Of a DNA stretch of 64,000 nucleotides, positions 55,615 through 64,000 are shown piece after piece. Position 1 is the stretch's first letter. Each line of letters begins with the position of its first letter. The notes under the pieces are model-generated. The model saw only the letters and a list, made by a program, of their open reading frames with translations. It was not told where the DNA came from and ran no database searches. The translations under genes and the position numbers were made by a program. The DNA is from Uranotaenia lowii. Its lineage: Eukaryota > Arthropoda > Insecta > Diptera > Culicidae. Location of the stretch: NCBI RefSeq assembly GCF_029784155.1, contig NC_073691.1, positions 19,930,006 to 19,994,005 on the forward strand, read 5' to 3'.

Positions 55615-57144
55615 TAAAAATCATTCGTCAGCTTTTCGGATGAATTTTCGAACTTTTTTTGTGATACCACCCATCATTTTCTGCTCAGTACTGCTGGTAA
55701 CCTCATTCGCCATCTTGTTCCACCACTTTTCCATTTGACCGGGTTTTTTCATGGTTCTGCCACATTTCTTCAGTTTGCCCTTAACTATAGCTCAATATTT
55801 CTCGATGGGACGAAAATCCGGACAGTTTGGTGGATTTATACTTTTTTCAACAAAATCGATCTTGTCTCCTTATAGGGGAACATGCCCTATTATGCGCCAC
55901 CTAAGCGAATCGCTGATTTTTTATGTATTCCACGTACAAATTGTGTTAAAAATGGGTGCAATCGTTGAAGAAAATTGTTTTCTACAAATGCCTATGATTT
56001 TTTTATTACTCAAATTGCTATAGTTGCTTAAAAAACTTGATTTTTAAAAACTTTATTCAAAGCCACAGAACAAAACTGTGTTGCAAATACGCGCCGCCGT
56101 GTATTCAATACGCGCCTAGCAGCCGAACACACCCGAAAGCATCCGAAGACCGAAAACACACCAATACTTACAGACACTTTGAATGAAAATAAAATCAAAA
56201 TGAACTAATCAAAATTTAAAAAAAATAAAAGTTGATTTTTTGGGCTGAATTAACGCTCAAAATAAGGTTTTAGACTTTTTGTTCATTTTCAATGAAAATT
56301 GGCCTTTTTGAAAAATTAATGCTATTTTCAGCCTACTACGATTGGCGCGTTATAACGAGCGCATGGGCCGTGATAGAACATACCCATAAAAACATACCAT
56401 AGCGAGTTCGTTATAATTTTTTAGCATTAAATCGTAGTTTAGATTCTCCTCTATCGATGTGTCAGAAAATATTGTCTTATTCGTTTTTCTCTGCTTGGTG
56501 ACACCTTATTGAAAGTGTTTTAAAATTTAGATCGAAATGAAGAAAAACCTAAATTGTGAAATTATCACGACACAGGAGCATTTTAAGGAAAAATTCATAC
56601 TTGCCATGACCAATTACAGCATTTAGAACAAATTGGTAATATTTTGCAGGCTTAAAATGCTTCAGAATCTTCAAAACAAGGGTGGCGCGTATTAGCCACA
56701 TGGGGCGTTATATGAACTTTTCCCCTACCACATAACGACATCCCGGCTGTAGTGGCAGCTTGCCAGGTCCGGCCAGAACTTCACCGGACCTTTGTGGGAC
56801 CGAATGAATGGCAAAACCCTCTTCTGGAGACATTCTTCTTTGTAAACATTTCCATTCATTGTGTCCCCAGTGATGAAAATCTTAGTCTTCTTCCCACAAC
56901 TACAGATCCTTTGCCAAATCATCAACTTACGAGCAAATTTATCTGCGAAAACAAACTTGAATCTACCCGCAACATTCCCTTTACGCTTCGCAAGGTAAAA
57001 TTTGTTACCGGGTATTTGTCTAAAATCCATTTTGACGTAAGTTTCGTCGTCCATCAAAATGCAAATCAAATTGATGAAATTTTCACCACTACGTAAAAAA
57101 ACCATCCGGATCAAAACACTGTCAATAGATTCGCGATGTGACAA
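55615..57144 (-). pseudogene. Mariner D37E-type transposase remnant in two pieces
   Basis: The upstream piece (57144-56728) reads ILMDDETYVKMDFRQIPGNK (first Asp), LMIWQRICSCGKK, TMNGNVYKEECLQKRVLPFI and PVKFWPDLASCHYSRDVVMW (second Asp). The downstream piece (55872-55615) gives KIDFVEKS, INPPNCPDFRPIEKY (catalytic Glu), then KGKLKKCGRTMKK and a basic C-terminus ending at a stop near 55617. All three catalytic positions are kept, but the pieces are separated by a TIR element, a frame change, and a TGA in place of the Trp after EKY. The N-terminal DNA-binding region is missing. Confidence 0.88.
55875..56725. mobile_element. 851-bp TIR element nested in the mariner transposase
   Basis: Ends GGGGAACATGCCCTATTATG and (reverse complement) GGGGAAAAGTTCATATAACG, each followed by a CGCC; TA lies on both sides (55873-55874, 56726-56727). 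No open frame of note. It splits the transposase between its second Asp and its Glu. Confidence 0.8.
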
Positions 57145-57459
57145 CTAGGGGCGCTGCAGTAAATGAAAAGATGTGACCAGATTCTATGTGAAACAGACTT
57201 TAATGGCACGTCCTCCTGAAATGGGCTTGATTCGGCTCAACTGTGAAAAATCGAAACTTTATTTTTAATTTTCTCTTTCTTATCAGCTTATTTAAATGGC
57301 ATGTTAGATATGATTAGAATCATAAAAAGTAGCCTCAACTATATTTGTTCAAAATGTCCATGATTAACATGATATATGGGAAAGTATTGGAAAAAAGCTG
57401 CAAGGTGGTCCAAAATATGTACCCGGTCCAAAATAAGTCTGTTACCCTAGTTAACTTAG

Positions 57460-58870
57460 AATAGTTTGATCCCTTCACCCGTCCATCGCGAAATACGACG
57501 CACGGCGACGGGCGACGCGACGCGCTTTAAAAGGTCGATCATCACCGGGTGGCAGACAGGCAAGTTTCTATTTGGTGTCGATTATAATTACCATTATTAA
57601 TGCGCTGGCGAAAACGATCACGAGTGTTAAAAGTCGATAATTTATTACCATGATGCGATCTTTCTTTGCTATACCTTAGCTCAGTTCAGAAGTTGCCTAG
57701 TGGGTATCTCCGACACATTCGGTAGCCGTGCTGATCTTTATCGGAACGATACAGCCACGCCACCCGAACGGTCATCTACTCCTTCCTTAGAGGTTGGTCG
57801 GGAGCATTTTAAAACTCGTGACCTCCCCGGCGGCTTCAGCGGCATCACAACCGATCAGGTTACTTCTACCCATTCGCGGAGACGTCCCGAGATCTATCTT
57901 CCACGCTACGACGAAGACGACGAAAACCGAACCGTTGTTCCTTTTGATATTTTATTTTATTGAAAATCTGCGAATCGCGGCTACCGGTCTTGACGAGTGC
58001 CCTCTACGACGCCCCTCCGAAGTTTAAGGAGTAGGCTTTTAAGCTTTAAAGTGGCGAGCAGCAGTACGCATCAGATCATTGGCGGTGAAATCTCGCGGTG
58101 CAGCAGCCTTTTTGCCGGCCTAATTGATAGGGGGCGTGATCGAAAGCTGTCCAAAGCCATTTAGCTACCGGTGTTTCTTGGCGGCGGCACTCGAATACTT
58201 ATACTTAAGGGGTGAGAGTACATTTAGATAGGGGAAGGAGGAAGGTAAAATCTGTTAAATGAAGAGTTTCCCTTTAAAAAAAAGAGGCTGAGCAGATCTA
58301 TGAATGTACAAAAGCGGCCCGGGATCAAAAGAAATATTTTCCCTTGTAATTAGGGCCATTTGACGCCTTTTCCACAAGTGTTGATTCGATAGGATCGATT
58401 GAAAGGCGCCAGACGTCTTCGTTTGTTATTCCATAGGCTGAAGAATTGGACGCACGGGATGACCAATTCAAACTCTTTTGCAGGTTGTCTAACTCTTTAC
58501 AGGATTTCGAAGTGCTCGTTACAGGAAGGCTAGAAAACAAGAGTGTTGTTGAGCAACTTCCTAGAGTTTACCGAGTGAGCTGAAATTTAACATATAGGCC
58601 TATAAAATTATGATTTTAAAGTTATAGTTTTTTTCGACCTCCCTTAATATTCTTTTGAACAAACATTTTCATGGATTTTGACCCTTTGACAAAATTTCAT
58701 CTCAAGTGGTGAGAAACTGTTTAAGATTCATGTTCTTTGGGAGAAAATGGGCAGAACTGGCCTCATACCACACCACTCCAGGACAGGTTTAGAATAGTGG
58801 CATGATGCCAAATCTAGCCAAAATAGCGCAGCTTTGTCGTGCTGCTGCAAGAACGGCAAAAGGCGCTTCC
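57460..58870. other. GC-richer stretch with an unrecognised frame
   Basis: CGACG-rich sequence at 57480-57540 and a frame at 57700-57963 (87 codons) without recognised domain. No splice-linked model. Confidence 0.3.
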
Positions 58871-58877
58871 CGAGTAG

Positions 58878-59845
58878 AGCGTCCTACCCGGGATTTCCCG
58901 GGAATTAGAAAAATTCGGGAAGCCCGAAGCCAGTAAAATGTGCTCAAATACTTCAAATTTACTCGATCTAAACTGGAAAAAATGAATTTTCCAACAGTAC
59001 GGAATATCAATTCCAGATCAATGCTCCGATTTGAAGAAATGCTATCCCAGTTAGAAAGTGGCATGCAACTTTAAAAAAAGGCTATTTCAACGATAAAATC
59101 AGGCTATACAGTTACATTTTCCCTACAGGGCATATTTTTGTCAAATTTTGAAGGTTCGCCGAAGGAATACCGACGGTGGACCTACAAAAATTAGCCAGAA
59201 AATGGTCGAATTTTTGTTCTAGGAATCATGTCAGTGTGATCAGTGGTTCTACCTTGATGACTGAGTTTTAAATATTTTTTTTCTTAAATCTGGTTAATAC
59301 ATTGAATTTGATTAAATAGAAAAAATGAATTTCCAATCGAAAACTTAGTGTAAAAGTAAAAAACGACAAACAGACTTTAAAACCAAACAATTCTAATATT
59401 GACCGGTAAGAATCTGGATGATCTATTTTGTAACACTTATCATTTAGAACTTCCGTTTCGGATACTGTCAAGCAAAATCATCAACAAAAAAATGACATAT
59501 TGTAAAACAAATGGATAATTATCGAAAATTTACAATATTTGATTAATAACCTGAAGTCTAGCTAACTAACTTTTATCGATAGTTAGAACTCTTTCTCAAA
59601 TTTTTGCAGCTAAAATCGGACCAGTTTGTCGGTTAAAGGTTGTTTGTGGGTCCTTGGTTTGCTTATTGAATTTTCTTTAAAAAAGTTTGAAATGTTTTTC
59701 AATACTAGGTACTACATTAAAATTTAAAATTATCATATTGATAAGAATTCGTATGCAGCAGAGGGTTAAGTAGAGGTTTTTCCCGGGATCCCGGGAATTC
59801 CCGGGAAAAGGATCGTCAGATTTCCCGATTCCCGGGAACGCTAAA
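58878..59845. repeat. Element bounded by CCCGGGA palindromes
   Basis: ACCCGGGATTTCCCGGGAAT near 58890 and TTCCCGGGATCCCGGGAATT near 59780, with more CCCGGGA words to 59835. The arrangement resembles the ends of a non-autonomous DNA element in mosquitoes. No target duplication found. Confidence 0.4.
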
Positions 59846-59849
59846 TCGC

Positions 59850-60834
59850 CGGGAAATGGCTCGGGGCACTCGGATATATAGATCTTAGCTTAATTAGCAT
59901 AGCTTGATTGACTGCTCACATCCATCTTAAATCGTTGAACCTGAAATCAGCAAAACTCAATTTATAATGCACGTAATTTTCTCCCTCTTTTCAAAACCTT
60001 GCTTGATTTAAAATAAAGTCTCTTTATAAAATCATCATTACAAGCTTTGCATTTCAAATCCCACGATCGCAGACGTGGCTCAGTGGAACAAATTCCACAT
60101 CGCCAATGGTTGCTACTCCGTGATGGACCGAGGCCACCAATTTTGTTCAAAGGTCAAATGAATGGTGTCTGGGACTGACAGCTCATTCACATTGCCCAAA
60201 ACTGATGCTCTCTCTTTTAACATCAATAACGGCGCCGGCCACGTCCTAGCAGTCGATAGATAGATTGGAAGAAAGAGAAAGTGATGAAAGAATGATATCG
60301 CGCTTTAGGACCGAGGTCACCTCTGCATCCTAGCAAAATAATTTTGGTTTGGAGTACGGGTATAAGGATATGATCAGGAGACACTTTTGACTAGTGCAAT
60401 AGTTTTGGTTGTAAACCTTATCTTATATGCTTCTGTTGCTTCATATAATTGAACAAATAACGAGATCTAGAACTTTTAATTTCTTACTGTTTATTTATTT
60501 TGATATTTCCGATTATAAGATTCTATTATGGAATAAAATTAAAGTTTTCTTTAAAAAAATTCCATTCCTGAATGAAAGATTTAAATTCAATAGCACTGGT
60601 ATGCCAGTAAAAAAGTCATACCAGCAAAACCGATTTTAACAAATCTTTATGGATACTGAACAATGTTATTCATGTTTGCTTCAATACCAACTAACATGCA
60701 ACACCTTCGTAAGCTCTTCGTCTTCCAGAAAAATAAAGTAAAATTATAAACACAGATGGAATAAAATTTGAATCACAAACGTATCCCTATTTGAATCACT
60801 GAAAAAATTATCATACTGATTATGCTACACTACT
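59850..60834. other. No supported gene
   Basis: AT-rich sequence; a minus-strand frame (59962-60150) with four Cys residues is unrecognised. Confidence 0.35.
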
Positions 60835-60842
60835 ATTGACAC

Positions 60843-62993
60843 CAGGGCCGTAGGAAGAACCGACTCATGGGGGGGGGTTTTGTAACTGATTTTTATCTAT
60901 GATTTTTTTCCCAACAATTCACGAAAAAAAAACAAAATTTAAAGAAATTATGTTTGTAACTATATGGTTATTCATTTTTAAATACTTAAAAGTTTTCGTA
61001 TTAAATTGTAACTTTAGAAAACTGGTCCTAAACCTAAAAGGTGAGCTGAATTCGCTTTCATCGATGGTAAAATCAATCAAATTTAGTTGATTTCGGCATA
61101 AAATAAGCTTTTTTAGGAGAGTTGTTCATTCCTAAAAAAAAAATTCTATACTCAAATCAAATAAGCCCAATCTTCCAAACAATTTTTCAAATTCATAGAT
61201 TTTAACCTTTGATGAAAATAAATTAAATTTTTCAAAAAAAAGCGATAAAAATTATCAGATTTTCGGATCAATTTTTTTTATGCAAACTAGAACGAAATCA
61301 ATGATTTAGTATGAAATTTGGTTTTAAAAAAATTGCCATACATTGCGGACCAAATACGAGATTTCTCGTTTTTTCGCTTGCCGCTAGTATGCTAACATAA
61401 TTCGAATGATATGAATCTAATCTAAATCTACAAAATGTAACAGAACAGACTATTTTGTTCGTTCACGTTGGTTTCTGAAACATAAAATGACAAATTTTGA
61501 TGTCTTTAATGTGTTAATAATGTTGAACAATACACTGGAAAAATAGAGATTTTTTTGCAGATTTTTTAGGCCAAAATTTTTTCTTGAACAGTAAATATTT
61601 TTCATAAAGAATCAAATCCATAATGAAAATCTTATAGATGATTTTTTTTTAATTTGGGTTTTGATGATAAAACAGAAAACTCAAATTCTATCTTTGATTT
61701 GTGATTTTCAGCTGAATTGTGTTCACAAACTAATTTTGTATAAAAATTTGAAGTCTGAAAATTTAACCTTAACACATTAAGGACCGCAAAGAAATCTTTG
61801 ACGAGAAACACCGATATTTGGCAATCAGTATCTCAGTAAAACCCCTGAACTAAGTTTTACAAAATAAGCATTTTTAAGTAACGGCAAACATTGTGTTCAA
61901 TTTTGTCAAACAAAGTTTAACACTTGAATTCAGTCAATTCGAGTTATACTTCGAAGTGTAGCACACTGTAGGCAAGTGAAAAAAATATATTTTTCGATTG
62001 GTCTGCAATATGTTATGTTCATGATCTCTTGCATTGCTCAACAATTTATGTAGATTGGATAATTCATTTACAACCTAAACCTTTTTCTGTATTTTGAATC
62101 TGCGTTTTGAATATGAACTCTGAACCTGACGTCAAAAATTGGGCTTTGAATTCGTATCCGAATTTCCATACGATTTCTAAAATGTACAAAAAATCCAATT
62201 TCCGAATTTTATTCCAGATTTGCATTTTATGAGCCAAGTTATAGAGCCGTTTAATCTTAATTCACTTTTAAATAATTTATTCTTAAACTGCATTCTGAAT
62301 CAGAATTTAAATATGAATTTACAAAGATCGGAATTTTACTTCAAATTTTGGAATGCCATTTTGAAGCTTTAATCTTATGTAAACATAGGAAAAACTATGT
62401 TCAAGAATGCCGAATTTGGAAATAAACCAAAATTTCTCTATTTTTTCGTATTCGGAAAACTACTATCAAAATATTGAAAATGCATATCATCTCGAGAACA
62501 TGATTCAAATTTGATATGAAATGTAAAATCAAATTTGAACCAGGATTTCGAAGCAGCTTTTCATTTCTAATTTATTATGATTATTCGAACTGAAAATCAA
62601 CAATCCTGAGTTGGATACAGAATCCAAAATTCGAAAAACTTTACGATAAATACACTTTTGGTTATGGGTATTATGGAATCAGAACCTCTGAAGTGGGTTT
62701 GATTTAATTCGAAATTCAATATGCAGACCTGAATTTCGATGAAAAAGTGAAAAAAAAACTTAAAAAGTGTAGCAGAATTTTGGACTTGGGTTGGGGTTTT
62801 GAGGTTTTGCCATTAGTTTTAAGTCTATTTTGTTACTGTTGATTAACCTTACTCTATTATCATAATTTTGTTCGTTCAAAATTAAAAATTTTTAGTGTAG
62901 AGTAGAACCTCTCGCTTGCTGTTTTGGATCCTCATGGGTGGGGGGGGGGGGTTTAACCCCCAAACCCCTCCCCCCCCCGTTCCTACGGCCATG
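60843..62993. mobile_element. 2,151-bp hAT-like element with perfect 8-bp target duplication
   Basis: CAGGGCCGTAGGAA at the left and CATGGCCGTAGGAA (reverse complement) at the right. ATTGACAC is repeated exactly at 60835-60842 and 62994-63001. Both ends carry long G runs next to the TIR (60870-60878; poly-G/poly-C at 62940-62980). The interior is AT-rich with only short frames, so it is non-autonomous or fully decayed. The 8-bp duplication and the CAG start fit hAT. Confidence 0.85.
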
Positions 62994-63001
62994 ATTGACA
63001 C

Positions 63002-64000
63002 ATATATCTCAGGACATGAAACCTGCACTAGCTGTTGGTGACATTCAAACATGAAAAATGCAAAAATTGCTCATTAATATTTGTATTGTGTTGAATTTTA
63101 ACAACATTTGCAATAATGAAATCTAATTTAAGTGTTCTAAGCAGAAAATTAGTTCTAACTACAACAAAAACTATCCTCGTACGACGAAAATCATTTGGCG
63201 CATTTTTATATTATAAAGTATCCTAAACCAGACCCATGTACCTTATCGAAAATTCTTTCTATACGCTCAGTGCTGCTCCCTTCTGAGAAGAGGGATCATA
63301 ACAGGCGACTAAAATAGCTTGTACACCCTCCATGGGGGTAAATGGTTCGAGTATTCAACAACGTCAACGTTAAATAACATACCAAATTATCAAAGCAACC
63401 GTTGTTCGTATTCGCACTGTTGGTATCAATTTCAACATACTTGTTTTTATGAACAAAAAGATTCTCAATTGAGCATTCAATAGATGATTTTCTTCTCGAA
63501 CAAAGTAAAATAAGAAAAGCTGAGTTTCGGTTTAATTCAAATTCAAATCAATATTTTTTTCCAGATGGCAATATAAGGTTAATAATTCGTCCAAAAGATC
63601 AACCAAAATATATTTTTATCATTTAAAGCATTGTAGATGGCTCTGAAGTACTCACTTCCAACAGAAATACTTTTAAAGCAGATTTGTTTTTCCAAGACAC
63701 ACATTGGTTACCATGGCTAGATGCATGAATCTTGTTGCCCGAACTCTTAAGGTGGCGTTGTGAACATCGAAAGTCCGTATAGAAGAATTAATGTTCGCGG
63801 CGAAGCCCACTTCTTTATCTTGAAGTGACGGTATCTTTGCCTAAACACAAAATAAAAGAATTTCAGCATATTAATAAATATTTTTGTTGAAAGGAAGAGA
63901 AAGATAGCTTTGACTTAAACTTCTTTTTTCTTTAGAAAAAACTCTCTAGAGTTCACTTCAATAATCCTGCTCTCAGCACGAAATTAAACAACATATTTTC
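63002..64000. other. No feature seen
   Basis: AT-rich unassigned sequence to the end of the window. Confidence 0.4.

Larger units (their letters stand above)
55489..57200 (-). mobile_element. Mariner element, internally deleted, with a nested TIR element
   Basis: TIRs AAGTCTGTTTCACATAGAA (55489-55507) and the exact complement at 57182-57200, with TA on both sides (55487-55488, 57201-57202). It carries the transposase remnant described separately and a nested 851-bp element. Without the nested element it is about 860 bp, shorter than a complete mariner, so it had lost coding sequence. Confidence 0.85.
55370..57455. mobile_element. Outer repeat of a three-level nest
   Basis: GGTGGTCCAAAATAAGTC (55366-55380) and GGTCCAAAATAAGTCTGTTA (about 57420-57440) flank the nest in direct orientation, with a third GGTGGTCCAAAATATGTAC just before the latter. 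Sequences inside them but outside the mariner show no coding content. It could be a decayed DNA element or LTR-like pair; class undecided. Confidence 0.45.

Noticed and set aside
59962..60150. Four-cysteine minus-strand frame as a zinc-finger gene
   Set aside because: Spacing does not match a known zinc-binding motif I can name; 62 codons with no start or splice context.
1..64000. CRISPR arrays, bacterial operons, ribosomal RNA genes
   Set aside because: No spaced direct repeats of CRISPR type, no Shine-Dalgarno-led gene clusters and no rRNA-like sequence; tandem repeats here have no unique spacers.

Overview
The window reads as repeat-dense, intron-like or intergenic DNA from an insect, most likely a mosquito (Culicidae). 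The evidence is an AT-rich background, no prokaryotic-style gene packing, GT/AG-type splice signals in the few non-repetitive stretches, and a mobile-element set typical of mosquitoes: RTE-, Jockey- and I-like LINEs, Ty1/copia, Penelope, Tc1 and mariner (IS630 type), tRNA-derived SINEs and many short terminal-inverted-repeat (TIR) elements. The species call is inference. I found no intact host protein-coding gene; nearly every recognisable protein belongs to a mobile element and nearly all are broken.

Layout. 0.25-2.7 kb is a 9-bp satellite (unit TGACAAAAA). 6.1-9.4 kb is a decayed copia element on the minus strand, with RNase H, a half-tRNA primer site and repeat-filled LTR remnants. 10.4-12.7 kb is a young 5'-truncated RTE-like LINE with an 11-bp target duplication. 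14.7-17.4 kb holds two further 9-bp arrays related to the first, interrupted by a palindromic tRNA-like retroposon with a 50-A tail. 17.4-23.7 kb holds two inverted copies of a 2.4-2.7 kb element with ~610-bp TIRs and 4-bp target duplications. 24-26 kb has SINE, mariner and copia gag remnants. 28.4-31.8 kb is a Jockey/CR1-like LINE. 33.8-40.5 kb has mariner, Tc1 and Penelope remnants. 42.7-45.8 kb is an I-like LINE abutting a second RTE copy. 46.7-52 kb holds three hAT-like non-autonomous elements. 53.3-54.2 kb is a TIR element carrying a 7-bp array. 55.4-57.5 kb is a nest of elements inside elements. 60.8-63.0 kb is a 2.15-kb hAT-like element with a perfect 8-bp target duplication.

The genes do not form a pathway. 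The window is best read as a record of successive insertions. Nesting gives relative ages in several places: the satellite predates the palindromic retroposon and the first large TIR element, and decayed mariner transposases predate the TIR elements inside them. Open reading frames over the satellite arrays are artefacts of a 9-bp period. Two short candidate host exons (near 12.8 kb and 32.1 kb) are reported with low confidence.
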